Below, one piece after another: positions 16,966-26,070 of a DNA stretch of 64,000 nucleotides (the first letter of the stretch is position 1; each line of letters opens with the position of its first letter). The stretch comes from Halostagnicola kamekurae (lineage in GTDB: Archaea; Halobacteriota; Halobacteria; Halobacteriales; Natrialbaceae). A program made the position numbers and the translations under genes. The DNA is taken from positions 1,116,001 to 1,180,000 of the forward strand of contig NZ_FOZS01000001.1 of assembly GCF_900116205.1 (NCBI RefSeq), given 5' to 3'. Under the pieces are notes generated by a model. The model did not search any database. It had not been told where the DNA came from and worked only from the letters and a program-made list of their open reading frames with translations.

Positions 16966-17739
16966 ATGGAATTACACCGAAACGGACATGCGTGGGACCC
17001 TGACGCGTACGACGGCTCACACTCGTTCGTCTCCGAGTACGGCGAAGACCTGCTCGAGTGGCTCGATCCCGAACCTGGCGACCGGGTACTCGACGTCGGT
17101 TGTGGAACGGGACAGCTATCGGCAGAGATCGCCTCCCGAGGAGCCGGTGTCGTCGGAATTGATACCTCCGAAGCGATGATCGAGCGCGCGCGGTCGTCGC
17201 ATTCGAACTGTTCGTTCGTCCGTGCGGATGCGACCGAGTTTGATCTCGACGAGCCGTTCGACGCCGTCTTCTCGAACGCGGCGTTACACTGGATCAGCGA
17301 CCAAGACGCCGCCCTCGAATCGATTCGAAACGCGCTCCGTCCGGGCGGCCGATTCGTGGCCGAACTCGGTGGCGCTGGCAACGTCCGATCGATCGTCGAC
17401 GCGCTCGAGACGGAACTGCGCGAACGAGGCTACGAAGCCGCGAACCCATGGTACTTCCCCTCGATCGGCGAGTACGCGCCGCGACTCGAGACACACGGTT
17501 TCGAGGTTCGCTCGGCGAGGTTGTTCGACCGACCGACGGAACTCGAGAACGGCGAGGAGGGCCTCGAAGACTGGCTCACGATGTTCGGCGATTCGTTTTT
17601 CGAATCGGTTCCAGCCGACGAACGGGATGCAATCGTCGCCGCGGTCGAAGACGAACTCAGGCCGACGCTGTTTCAGGACGGCTCTTGGGTCGCAGACTAT
17701 CGGCGGCTTCGGTTCGCCGCAGTCGCGCTCGAAGAGTAG
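16966..17739 (+). CDS. Class I SAM-dependent methyltransferase
   Basis: This 257-residue enzyme has the SAM-binding motif I LDVGCGTGQLSAEIA, an acidic residue in VGIDTSEAMIERAR, motif II FDAVFSNAALHWISD and ALRPGGRFVAELGG. The order and length resemble trans-aconitate or ubiquinone-type methyltransferases of the small-molecule class. The substrate cannot be told. It probably uses a promoter shared with the divergent small membrane gene. Confidence 0.87.
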   Translation: MELHRNGHAWDPDAYDGSHSFVSEYGEDLLEWLDPEPGDRVLDVGCGTGQLSAEIASRGAGVVGIDTSEAMIERARSSHSNCSFVRADATEFDLDEPFDAVFSNAALHWISDQDAALESIRNALRPGGRFVAELGGAGNVRSIVDALETELRERGYEAANPWYFPSIGEYAPRLETHGFEVRSARLFDRPTELENGEEGLEDWLTMFGDSFFESVPADERDAIVAAVEDELRPTLFQDGSWVADYRRLRFAAVALEE

Positions 17740-17782
17740 TCACTCGAGGCTGCAGACTGATTATCGCGTTGTGCTTCGGGCG

Positions 17783-19138
17783 CTACGTCCCGCTCGAGAA
17801 GGCGTCGAGACTGGACTGCAACCCGGCGGCGAGTTCGGATTTCCTGCGGAGTCGCTGGTAGGAGACGGGCAGTTGCTGTGCGACGTGTGCGACCGCGTCG
17901 TGGAACGTTTCGGCCTCGCCGTACTCGCCGGCGATCGATTCGCGGCCGCCGGGGCCGTTCGCGTCGGCGCTGCCGGGCGCGCCCTCGAAGGCGTTCCTGA
18001 CGCTCTCGCGGACCTGCCAGACGCCGACGGGCGCCCAGTAGTCGTCGCTGACCTCGCGCAACACGAGACACTTGGCCTGTCTGCCGATCGACTCGAGGTG
18101 CTCGAGCACGCCGAGTCGCGCGGCGTAGTACGCGCCCGCGGTCTCCTCGACGTAGCCGGTTCGGCCCTCGTAGCCCTCGCTCGCGCTCGCCATCCAGACC
18201 GCGTCGTGTGGGTCGGGGTTCCAGATGCTGCCGGGGGCTTTCATCTCGACGAGTTCGAACTCCCACCGGCCGGGTGCGAGGACGATCCAGTACCGATTGC
18301 CCATGTACTCGTTGGCCCAAACCTGTACCTCGTCGATGCTCGGATTCGTCCGAATCTGCCCGCGGACGAACTGGCCGACGGTGTCGTCGACGGCGGTGAT
18401 CGACCACCGCGTCGGGACAAGTCGGCGCTGTTTGGTCTCGCCCAGCGCGCCCGCCGAGAGGATCGAGTTGATCTCGTAGACGTCGAACCCGCGGCGATAG
18501 AGGTAGGTCATCGCCCCCTGGGCCTGCCAGTCGTCGTCCTCTAAGGTCTTTTTCACTGCTCGCGGAACGTGGGGATTCTCCCGCAAGTCCGCGTCTCTGG
18601 CGTTGGCTCGAGGGCCCCGCGGCGTCGCCACGTCGGTTCCCGCGTCGAGGCCGAGATCGGGCGTGTCGTCGAGTCCGATCTCGAGGTCGACCGGCCGGTC
18701 CGAGATCGCCACCTCGCGCTGGACGCCGACGAAGCCGTCCCAGACGTCGTCGACCGACGGCGCGAGCCGACTCGCGATGCTCGGGGAGTCGACGTTGGCG
18801 GATTTGCTCGAGTTCAACAGCCCGGTTCGGCGCTGGAGGACGTCGTCGATGGCGTAGCCCTGCTGGTACCACGCCCCGTCGGTGACGTACTCCTCGGCCC
18901 GATCTTCGTCGCCGACGGGCGAGAGCAGACCGATCGGGATGTCCGGATAGTTGGATCGCCCGACGAAGATAGAGGGGGCCGTCGACCCGACGAGCGTATC
19001 GCCCGAAAGCGACTGTTCGAAGTTCCGCTCGAAGTCCTCGAGGTGGTCCGTGATCGCGTAGGACTTCTCCTTCGCGAGCCGCCGTCGCTCGGCTTCCTCG
19101 TCGGGCTCTAACTCCTCGATGTAGTCGTCGAGGCGCAT
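17783..19138 (-). CDS. nreA: NreA-type archaeal DNA repair protein
   Basis: This 451-residue protein matches the archaeal Nre family, which takes part in DNA damage repair together with PCNA. The N-terminal GSTAPSIFVGRSNYPDIPIG and the central LYRRGFDVYEINSILSAGAL and LVPTRWSITAVDDTVG blocks are characteristic. The last residues, LQSSLDAFSSGT, look like a PCNA-interacting (PIP) motif (Q-x-x-L-x-x-F) at the very C-terminus, where Nre proteins carry it. The start is set at the ATG at 19138 because the upstream codons overlap the probable promoter. It is divergent from the antiporter gene. Confidence 0.88.
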   Translation of the reverse strand: MRLDDYIEELEPDEEAERRRLAKEKSYAITDHLEDFERNFEQSLSGDTLVGSTAPSIFVGRSNYPDIPIGLLSPVGDEDRAEEYVTDGAWYQQGYAIDDVLQRRTGLLNSSKSANVDSPSIASRLAPSVDDVWDGFVGVQREVAISDRPVDLEIGLDDTPDLGLDAGTDVATPRGPRANARDADLRENPHVPRAVKKTLEDDDWQAQGAMTYLYRRGFDVYEINSILSAGALGETKQRRLVPTRWSITAVDDTVGQFVRGQIRTNPSIDEVQVWANEYMGNRYWIVLAPGRWEFELVEMKAPGSIWNPDPHDAVWMASASEGYEGRTGYVEETAGAYYAARLGVLEHLESIGRQAKCLVLREVSDDYWAPVGVWQVRESVRNAFEGAPGSADANGPGGRESIAGEYGEAETFHDAVAHVAQQLPVSYQRLRRKSELAAGLQSSLDAFSSGT

Positions 19139-19239
19139 TACCGGCTGTAGGGCCGGACCGGGTTTGAATGTTGAGTTCGCGATCGGAACTCCGAACGCGG
19201 TGGTACCATTTAACACACCGCTCGTGCTCCGCTACGGTA

Positions 19240-21093
19240 GTGGCAGACGAGATCCTCTTCGTCGCCGTCGGCATCCTCGCGTTCGGCATCGGAGCGCAGG
19301 TTCTCGCCAAGCGATTGGAGGTTCCGAGCGTGTTGTTTCTGATCGTCATCGGCGTGCTCGCCGGGCCGGAGGGGCTCTCTTTCGTGACCCCGGAGACGTT
19401 CGGGAACGGACTCTCGGCGATCGTCGGACTCAGCGTCGCCATCATCATCTTCGACGGCGCGTTTCACCTCCGGCGAGAGAAACTCGCGCTGGCGCCGAGA
19501 GCCATCTTCAGGCTGACGACGGTCGGCGCGCTGCTTACGTTCCTCGGAACCGGCGTCGCGGTCAGGTACTTCCTCGGGACCTCCTGGGGCCTCGCGTTTC
19601 TGATCGGTGCGTTGCTCGTCGCGACCGGGCCGACGGTCATCACGCCGATCCTCGAGGTGATTACCGTCAGAGAACACGTCACCTCCGCGCTCGAGGCCGA
19701 GGGGATCGTCAACGACGTGACCGCCGCCATCCTCGCGATCGTGATCTTCGAGACCGTCGTCGTCGGGGACTCGCCCGCGCTGGTCCCGCCGGCGTTCCTC
19801 CAGCGGCTCGCGGCGGGGATCGGCATCGGCATCGTCGTCGCCGGTATCGTCCGCTACCTGCTGGTTTCGGTCGACCAACCGGCCGGAAGCGCGCCGCAGA
19901 TCGCTCGGCTCGTGACCGTGACGGGCGCGATCGTCTCCTTCGGCCTCGCCGAGTCAGTGTTTCCGGAGACTGGCGTCGCCGCCGCCGCGACCGCCGGTAT
20001 CGTCCTCGGGAACGTCGATATCCCACACCGGGCGTCGGTCCTCGAGTTCAACCGCGATCTCACGCTGATCGTGCTCTCGTTCGTGTTCATCTCGCTGGCC
20101 GCGCTGATCGACTTCGACTCCCTGTTCGGACTCGGCACCGGCGGCATCGCTGTCGTCGTCGCGGTGACGCTTTTCATCCGTCCGATTCTGGTCGCGTTCT
20201 CGACGACCGATCGTCGGTTCAGCCGCGAGGAACGGCTCTTCCTCTCGTTCGTCGGCCCCCGCGGGATCGTCCCCGCGTCGGTCGCGACCCTGTTCGCGCT
20301 CGAACTCGAGGCCGCGGGCCAGTTCGAGGCCTCCCAGACGCTCGCGGGAACGGTGTTTCTGGTGATCTTCATCACCGTCGTCATCCAGGCGGGCTTCGCT
20401 CGCCAGATCGCGGAGTACTTTCAGGTGATTCCAATGCGCACGATAATCGTCGGCGGCGGCCGAATCGGTCGGGCCCTCGCCACGCGACTGGAGAAACGAG
20501 GCGAAAACGTGGTGCTGGTCGATCGGGACCCCGAGGTCGTTACCCGGTTACAGGAAGCGGGATTCGCGGCCGCCGCCGGGAACGGAACCGACGACTCCGC
20601 TCTTCGAGATGCGGGTATCGACGACGCCAAGATCGTCGTCGCGACGACCGCGGACGACGATACGAACCTGCTGGTCTCACAGCTCGCGCGGACGAAGTTC
20701 GACGTCGAAACCGTCGTCGCCCGCGTCAACGACCCCGAGAACGTCGACGCCTTCGAGACGCTCGGCGTGCGCGCGATCGACGTCTCGAGCGCGACGGCGT
20801 GGTCGATCGACAACGAGATCGAACGCCCCGCGCTGGCCCACTGGATGACCGAACTCGGCGAGGGCCACGACGCACAGGAGATTACCGTCACGGCCACGGA
20901 CCTGCCAGGCTCGACCATCGCCGAACTGGACGCCGAGATTCCCGACGGCTGTATCGTCGCTGTGCTCGCTCGAGAGGGCGAGACCTACGTTCCGAACGCG
21001 GACACCGTCCTCGAGGAGGGAGACCACGTGACCTTCATCGGTCGCGACGACGCCGTTCGATCCGCGGTGCGACGATTCCACCCGCACGATTGA
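19240..21093 (+). CDS. CPA-type Na+/H+ antiporter with TrkA domains
   Basis: This 617-residue protein has a membrane domain of about 400 residues with 12 or more hydrophobic segments (for example FLIVIGVLAGPEGLSF and ATGPTVITPILEV), followed by a TrkA-N Rossmann domain (MRTIIVGGGRIGRALATRLE) and a TrkA-C domain near the end (EGDHVTFIGRDDAVR). It should exchange Na+ or K+ for H+ under nucleotide control. The GTG at 19240 is the likely start: a TATA-like CATTTAACA is about 30 nt upstream and the next residues (VADEILFVAVGILAFG) start the first helix. Confidence 0.87.
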   Translation: MADEILFVAVGILAFGIGAQVLAKRLEVPSVLFLIVIGVLAGPEGLSFVTPETFGNGLSAIVGLSVAIIIFDGAFHLRREKLALAPRAIFRLTTVGALLTFLGTGVAVRYFLGTSWGLAFLIGALLVATGPTVITPILEVITVREHVTSALEAEGIVNDVTAAILAIVIFETVVVGDSPALVPPAFLQRLAAGIGIGIVVAGIVRYLLVSVDQPAGSAPQIARLVTVTGAIVSFGLAESVFPETGVAAAATAGIVLGNVDIPHRASVLEFNRDLTLIVLSFVFISLAALIDFDSLFGLGTGGIAVVVAVTLFIRPILVAFSTTDRRFSREERLFLSFVGPRGIVPASVATLFALELEAAGQFEASQTLAGTVFLVIFITVVIQAGFARQIAEYFQVIPMRTIIVGGGRIGRALATRLEKRGENVVLVDRDPEVVTRLQEAGFAAAAGNGTDDSALRDAGIDDAKIVVATTADDDTNLLVSQLARTKFDVETVVARVNDPENVDAFETLGVRAIDVSSATAWSIDNEIERPALAHWMTELGEGHDAQEITVTATDLPGSTIAELDAEIPDGCIVAVLAREGETYVPNADTVLEEGDHVTFIGRDDAVRSAVRRFHPHD

Positions 21094-21215
21094 CCGACGG
21101 CGTCGGCCAGTCGTGAACGCAGCTACGGTCGGGCCTCGAGAGGCCCCGTTTCGGCCGACTCGCGGGCGAGTATCGAAAGACAACCGTTAAAAGCGGCGGG
21201 CGGAAAGGTAGCGGT

Positions 21216-21395
21216 ATGAGTTCCACGGATAGACGAGAGACGCGCTCCTGTGTCTCTTGTGGGATCAACATCTCGGGAACGAACGCTGCAGCGTTCAAGT
21301 GCCCCGAATGTGGCAACCAGATTTACCGCTGTGCAAAGTGCCGGAAACAGAGCAACCTCTACGAGTGTGACGACTGCGGGTTCACCGGACCTTAA
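21216..21395 (+). CDS. Small two-knuckle zinc-ribbon protein paired with aEF1B
   Basis: The 59-residue product has four CxxC pairs: CVSCG, CPECG, CAKC and CDDCG, ending FTGP. Two zinc ions are likely. This small protein is conserved in archaea immediately before the EF-1beta gene, as here, where the next start is 8 nt downstream, so it is probably co-transcribed and translation-related. A TATA-like GTTAAAAG lies about 27 nt before the ATG. Confidence 0.85.
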   Translation: MSSTDRRETRSCVSCGINISGTNAAAFKCPECGNQIYRCAKCRKQSNLYECDDCGFTGP

Positions 21396-21403
21396 GTACG
21401 ACA

Positions 21404-21670
21404 ATGGGGAAAGTAGCCGCCAAAATCAAGGTCATGCCGAACAGTCCCGAGATCGACCTCGACGCGCTCCAAGAGCGCCTCGAGAGCGCGCTCCCGGAGG
21501 GCGCCAAAATCAACGGCACCGAACGCGAGGAGGTCGCGTTCGGTCTCGTCGCCCTGTACGCGACGGTCATCGTCCCCGACGGCGCGGGCGGGACCGAAAC
21601 CGTCGAGGAGAGCTTCGGCGACGTCGAAGGCGTCGAGAGCGTCGGCGTGGAGAACGTCGGTCGAATCTAA
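21404..21670 (+). CDS. ef1b: Translation elongation factor 1-beta (aEF1B)
   Basis: This 88-residue protein is the archaeal guanine nucleotide exchange factor for EF-1alpha. The start [19 protein letters not shown] and the closing [12 protein letters not shown] are family hallmarks, and the [18 protein letters not shown] strand matches the exchange-factor core. Length is normal. It follows the small zinc-ribbon gene by 8 nt and is almost certainly in the same transcript. Confidence 0.93.
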   Translation: MGKVAAKIKVMPNSPEIDLDALQERLESALPEGAKINGTEREEVAFGLVALYATVIVPDGAGGTETVEESFGDVEGVESVGVENVGRI

Positions 21671-21882
21671 CGCGGTAGTCGATTTCGAAACGGTACTTCG
21701 ATTTCTCGAGCGGCGGATCGTTCCATGAGCGCCCCGCTCCCGAGACAGCTGACTATCCTTCGACGGTTGCTCTCGGCCTTTAGACGGTTTCGTGTCACTG
21801 TTTTGTGATGTGTTCGTCTCCCGATCACGAAAAGCGACGGGGCGATCGAACCGGTGATTCGTGCGGCTTCGATCCGAGTCGT

Positions 21883-22314
21883 TCAGTTGTCCGGCCCTCG
21901 AGCGCCGAGGTCGGCTTCCGATACCATCTGCGCGCCGGTCGGCGAGAGGTCGACCGTGACGTCCTCGGAGACGGCCTTGCTGATCTCGTCTAGGTTTCCG
22001 GCCAGAACCGTCAGAACGTCCTGCGGATCGATGTAGATCAACATGTTGCCGTCCTGGCCTTCGGTCACGAGCTGCAGGTCGTTCAACGCGACCTGATTGT
22101 CCTGGATGGACGCGGCCACCACGGGCAGCGCGGTCGGTTTCCCCTGTTCGTCCTCGCGCACCTTTCGAATGTGGACTGCGTCGAGATCGATGATGTCCTT
22201 GTACTCTTTGATCTGTTCGGCGCAGTTGACCATGTCGTTGATGACGTCGGTCCGCTTGTCGTTGCCGTGGTCGCCGTCGAGACAGTGCTGGCAGACGCGC
22301 AGTTCGATTTGCAT
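21883..22314 (-). CDS. Conserved-looking hypothetical with N-terminal CxxC and His
   Basis: This 143-residue acidic protein starts MQIELRVCQHCLDGDHGNDK; the Cys-x-x-Cys and His could bind zinc or a cluster. It continues with DVINDMVNCAEQIKEYKDI and has a soluble alpha/beta look (LIYIDPQDVLTVLAGNLDE). I do not recognise the family. It has good codon usage and lies convergently between the aEF1B and L21e genes, with a 212-nt gap to aEF1B on its left. Confidence 0.65.
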   Translation of the reverse strand: MQIELRVCQHCLDGDHGNDKRTDVINDMVNCAEQIKEYKDIIDLDAVHIRKVREDEQGKPTALPVVAASIQDNQVALNDLQLVTEGQDGNMLIYIDPQDVLTVLAGNLDEISKAVSEDVTVDLSPTGAQMVSEADLGARGPDN

Positions 22315-22442
22315 GAGTGGTCCTATCGGGCCCGGACCGATGAGATTTCCGCTTCGCGGGTCGGGTGAGAGAGCGGGCGTGGTACTCGTCGCGCGAAGAC
22401 GTGCGTTTTATAACCGTCACCGCTCAAATCAGTCGTACGACT

Positions 22443-22733
22443 ATGCCGAAATCTAATGGGCCACGCCAAGGAACTCGGAGAAAACTCGCGAACGATCCTC
22501 GGGACCGCGGTACGTCGCCGCCACAGCGGGCGATTCAGGACTACGACGACGGACAGAAAGTCCACCTGAAGATCGACCCGAGCATTCCTGACGGACGTTT
22601 CCATCCGCGATTCGACGGGCAGACTGGACGCGTCGTCGGGAAACAGGGGAGCGCGTTCAAAGTCCAGATCAACGACGGCGGCAAGGACAAAACGGTGCTC
22701 GTCTCGGCCGCGCACATGAGCGCGCAGGAATGA
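22443..22733 (+). CDS. rpl21e: 50S ribosomal protein L21e
   Basis: The 96-residue protein [20 protein letters not shown] with [20 protein letters not shown] and [16 protein letters not shown] is a clear eukaryote-type L21 ribosomal protein. The start at 22443 is the family start, and a TATA-like TTTTATAA lies about 35 nt upstream. Its stop overlaps the start of rpoF by 4 nt (ATGA), so the two are translationally coupled. Confidence 0.95.
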   Translation: MPKSNGPRQGTRRKLANDPRDRGTSPPQRAIQDYDDGQKVHLKIDPSIPDGRFHPRFDGQTGRVVGKQGSAFKVQINDGGKDKTVLVSAAHMSAQE

Positions 22734-23086
22734 CGATCTTCAAAGAGATCGTCGACGAGGAGTTCCTGACGGTCTCGGACGTGAAGGAACACCTCGCCGA
22801 TATCGAGACCGAACGCGCGCTCGAGGAGGACCGAGAGCTTCGCTACGAGCTCGCGCGGACGATCGAGCACGTCAACCGGTTCGCCGTCCTCGACCCCGAG
22901 GACGCACAGGCGCTGGTCGAGGATCTCCAGGACCACGAGAAAGTCGACGAGGAAACCGCCTACAAGATCACGAACCTCCTCCCACAGGACCGAGACGAAC
23001 TCCGATCGGTCTACGCACAGCAGCGCTACTCGCTGTCGGGAGACGAACTCGACGAGATTCTCAACACCATCGCCCGGTACGCCTGA
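22730..23086 (+). CDS. rpoF: RNA polymerase subunit F (Rpb4-like)
   Basis: This 118-residue protein ([40 protein letters not shown]) is the archaeal Rpb4 homologue, which pairs with RpoE (Rpb7) as the RNA polymerase stalk. Length and order match archaea, where rpl21e, rpoF and a DUF655 gene form a conserved string. It overlaps rpl21e by 4 nt. Confidence 0.93.
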   Translation: MTIFKEIVDEEFLTVSDVKEHLADIETERALEEDRELRYELARTIEHVNRFAVLDPEDAQALVEDLQDHEKVDEETAYKITNLLPQDRDELRSVYAQQRYSLSGDELDEILNTIARYA

Positions 23087-23147
23087 CTCGGGAACTGTGT
23101 GATAGCGAGCCGACTCTTTAAGTACGCCGTCACCGTATCGAACCTTA

Positions 23148-23735
23148 ATGAGCGAAGCCGAGCGCGACGAGACGAACGTACGCCGGACGGTTGTGCTTGA
23201 TTACCTCGCACACGGCCTCTCCGACGACGGCCGCCCGCAGTACGCGAAGTCGCCAGCGGGGTACGCGATGGACATCGAGGACTTCTCCCTCTACGAGGTC
23301 GCGTTCGACGAGGACGAACGACTCACGATCGGAAGCGAGGTCGTCGTCGAACCCGCCGAAGAGCGGGACATCGTGGTCGAGGCGCGCGAGGTCGAGTATG
23401 ACGACCTGTCGTCGGGTGCACAGTCCGAACTCGAGTACGTCGTTCAGGACTTGGTCGCAGACCACGAAGAGCGCTTCGTCGATTTCTACAACGAGGCACA
23501 GCCGATCACGTTACGGCTCCACCAGTTGAACCTCCTGCCGGGCATCGGGAAGAAACTCAGAAACGGCATCCTCGACGAACGAAAGCGCAAGCCGTTCGAC
23601 GACTTCGAGGAACTGGCAGATCGGGTCTCCGGGTTGCACGATCCGGACGAGATCCTCGTCGAACGGATCATTCAGGAGTTGCGCGACGACGATCTGAAGT
23701 ACAAGACGTTCGTGGGCCAACGCGATCAGGAGTAG
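23148..23735 (+). CDS. DUF655 family protein
   Basis: This 195-residue protein has an N-terminal OB-like beta-rich part and a C-terminal helix-hairpin-helix segment (LNLLPGIGKKLRNGILDERK, DFEELADRVSGLHDPDEIL), which suggests nucleic-acid binding. DUF655 is found across archaea between rpoF and ksgA, as here, and is probably involved in translation or rRNA maturation, though its molecular role is unproven. A TATA-like CTTTAAGT lies about 30 nt before the ATG. Confidence 0.88.
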   Translation: MSEAERDETNVRRTVVLDYLAHGLSDDGRPQYAKSPAGYAMDIEDFSLYEVAFDEDERLTIGSEVVVEPAEERDIVVEAREVEYDDLSSGAQSELEYVVQDLVADHEERFVDFYNEAQPITLRLHQLNLLPGIGKKLRNGILDERKRKPFDDFEELADRVSGLHDPDEILVERIIQELRDDDLKYKTFVGQRDQE

Positions 23736-23795
23736 CGTCCGCTTTCTGACGCCGAGACGGTGCGTTTACACGCCGGGAACTCGAAGCGCCGAGCG

Positions 23796-24635
23796 ATGAG
23801 AGACCCAGACGGCCTGATCGCTCGAGCCGGCGTTCGGGGCGATCCGGACCGGGACCAGCACTTTCTGATCGACGACCGCGTGCTCGATCGGCTGCCGACG
23901 TATCTGACAGAAATCGACGCTGATACGTCCCACGTGCTCGAGATCGGTGGCGGAACCGGCGCGCTGACGGATCGGCTGCTCGCGGTCGCCGACGCGGTGA
24001 CCGTGATCGAGCGCGACCGGAAGCTGGCCGCGTTCCTTCGCGAGGAGTTCGCCGACGAAATCGAGGACGGACGACTGACGGTCGTCGAAGGGGACGCACT
24101 CGAGGTCGAGTTACCCGGGTTTACGGCGTCCGTTTCGAACCTCCCCTACGGCGTCTCGAGTGAGATCACGTTTCGGCTGCTGCCGGAATCCCGGCCGCTC
24201 GTGTTGATGTTCCAGCAGGAGTTCGCCGAACGGATGGTCGCCGAGCCCGGGGCGTCCGAGTACGGCCGACTGTCGGTGTCGACCCAGCACTACGCGGACG
24301 TCGAACTCGTCGAAACGATCCCGAAAGAGGCGTTTTCGCCGCCGCCCGCGGTCCAGAGCGCGGTCGTCCGGCTCGCGCCGCGCGACCCGGAGTACGAAGT
24401 CGACGACGAAGGGTTCTTCCTCCGGTTCGTCAAGGCGCTTTTCACGCAGCGCCGGAAGACGATGCGAAACGCCGTTCGGAACACGGGCCACATCTCGAGG
24501 CTCGCGGATCCCGACGCGGTCGTCGACGCGGCCGACGAGGACCTGCTTCGAAAGCGCCCCGACGCCGTGACGCCCGCCGAGTTCGCCGCGCTCGCGAACC
24601 TCGCGACGGACGTGAGCGATCGAACCGACGGCTGA
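23796..24635 (+). CDS. rsmA: 16S rRNA dimethyladenosine transferase (KsgA/Dim1)
   Basis: This 279-residue enzyme makes N6,N6-dimethyladenosine at the two conserved adenines near the 3' end of 16S rRNA. Features include the substrate-side RDQHFLIDDRVLDRL, SAM motif LEIGGGTGALTDRLL, the NLPYGVSSEI catalytic motif and FTQRRKTMRNAVRN. The start at the ATG at 23796 is chosen because a TATA-like GTTTAC lies about 30 nt upstream; an in-frame GTG at 23760 is less likely. Position after DUF655 is the usual archaeal synteny. Confidence 0.92.
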   Translation: MRDPDGLIARAGVRGDPDRDQHFLIDDRVLDRLPTYLTEIDADTSHVLEIGGGTGALTDRLLAVADAVTVIERDRKLAAFLREEFADEIEDGRLTVVEGDALEVELPGFTASVSNLPYGVSSEITFRLLPESRPLVLMFQQEFAERMVAEPGASEYGRLSVSTQHYADVELVETIPKEAFSPPPAVQSAVVRLAPRDPEYEVDDEGFFLRFVKALFTQRRKTMRNAVRNTGHISRLADPDAVVDAADEDLLRKRPDAVTPAEFAALANLATDVSDRTDG

Positions 24636-24774
24636 GTACCGAAACCGACGGCGACTGAGTATCAGAAGCGACGCTCTCACGGCAGAGTACCGACAGTTCT
24701 CGCGGACAGTTTCCACCGCGGTCGACCGACGGATACAGGTGGGTCCAACGACGAAACGATCGAAAGGGACAGAG

Positions 24775-26070
24775 ATGTTCGAGGTACTCTTCGGGCTCGA
24801 CTGGTTGGGGGAGCAGTTTTCGACGTCGACCCAGCGCCTCGTCGTGACGATCGCGACGGTTGGGGTGTTGCTCTACGTCGTGGTGTCGTACCAGCGGATA
24901 CAGAACTGGCTTTCCACCCGAACACGCGCGCTGTACGCCGATTTCGTCACGATGTTTCTCCTCTTTTGTGCCTGTGGTGTCGCGCTCGCGGTCATCCTCG
25001 GCGTCTGGCAGGAAACGACACTGATTACGAACGAATTCGAGCGTCTGAACCCCCAGTCACCGGAGATCGCTCGCGCCGTCATCTCCGCGATCCTCCTCCT
25101 GAGCGGGTTTATCGTGACGCGTTTCGTCCGGCGGGTCATACAGGAGTTGTTCAGTTCGTCGACGGCCGTCACCGACCACCAGCGCGAGGTCACCCATCGC
25201 CTTACACAGGTGGCGATCTGGGCGCTCACGATGGTCGTGATTCTGGGCGTCTGGATCGACGACTTGAACGGGCTGTTGGTCGGCGCGGGCCTGTTCGGTG
25301 CGGGGCTCGGAATGGCGGCCAAGCAGACGCTGAGTTCGGTCCTCGCGGGATTCGTCCTGATGTTCTCGCGGCCGTTCGAGATCGGCGACTGGATCGAAGT
25401 ACAGGACAGCGAGGGGACCGTGACCGACATTTCGATCTTCAACACGCGGATCCAGTCGTTCGACGGCGAGTACATCATGGTACCCAACGACATCATCGCC
25501 TCGGGCATGATCATCAACCGCTCGCGGCGGGGGCGACTGCGAGTCGAAATCGAGATCGGCGTCGACTACACCGCCGACGTCGAGCGGGCGGCCGAGCTAG
25601 CGGAACAGACGCTGCAGGACCTCGAGATCGCCCAGACGGCACCGGCTCCCCACGTGGTCTCGAAGGGGTTCGGCGACTCCGCGGTGCTTTTGAGCGCGCG
25701 ATTCTGGATCGACAAGCCGAGCGCGCGCCGACGCTGGCGCGCACGGACCGCGGGCGTTACGGCGATCAAGGACGCCTTCGACGAGGAGGGCATCAAGATC
25801 CCGTATCCACAGCGCGAACTGTCCGGACGCGCTGAACGGGGCGGGTTCGTGCTAGCCAACGACGAGGGGATCGAACCGGCGAGCGCCGATGCCGCGAACT
25901 CCGACGATGATTCGTCCGGATCGCACGCCGCACAGTACGACGAACGGACCGACGCCCGTTCGAAACGCGCCGATTCCGATTCGGGACGCGACGCGAACTC
26001 GGACGGGGACGGCTCCGATTCGGAGTCCGACGAGGACGGCGAACGAGTCGCGCCCTCGGAGGACGGATAG
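24775..26070 (+). CDS. MscS-family mechanosensitive channel
   Basis: This 431-residue channel has four or five membrane helices; the pore-lining TM3 is GLFGAGLGMAAKQTLSSVLA, followed by the beta domain starting FSRPFEIGDWIEVQDSEG and an alpha/beta cytoplasmic cage (VPNDIIASGMIINRSRRGR). It releases small solutes during hypo-osmotic shock. The last 80 residues are a highly acidic, Ser-rich, disordered tail. The ATG at 24775 is preceded by a purine-rich AAAGGGA, an SD-like sequence. It touches the start of the next gene with no spacer. Confidence 0.9.
   Translation: MFEVLFGLDWLGEQFSTSTQRLVVTIATVGVLLYVVVSYQRIQNWLSTRTRALYADFVTMFLLFCACGVALAVILGVWQETTLITNEFERLNPQSPEIARAVISAILLLSGFIVTRFVRRVIQELFSSSTAVTDHQREVTHRLTQVAIWALTMVVILGVWIDDLNGLLVGAGLFGAGLGMAAKQTLSSVLAGFVLMFSRPFEIGDWIEVQDSEGTVTDISIFNTRIQSFDGEYIMVPNDIIASGMIINRSRRGRLRVEIEIGVDYTADVERAAELAEQTLQDLEIAQTAPAPHVVSKGFGDSAVLLSARFWIDKPSARRRWRARTAGVTAIKDAFDEEGIKIPYPQRELSGRAERGGFVLANDEGIEPASADAANSDDDSSGSHAAQYDERTDARSKRADSDSGRDANSDGDGSDSESDEDGERVAPSEDG

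Noticed and set aside
17697-19448. 583-codon frame on the minus strand over the NreA gene
   Set aside because: Its translation is a run of Arg/Gly/Pro/Ala typical of a shifted frame in high-GC DNA; the NreA frame carries all recognisable motifs.
19164-21116. 650-codon frame overlapping the antiporter gene on the same strand
   Set aside because: Arg-rich, no hydrophobic segments; the neighbouring frame gives a complete antiporter with TrkA domains.
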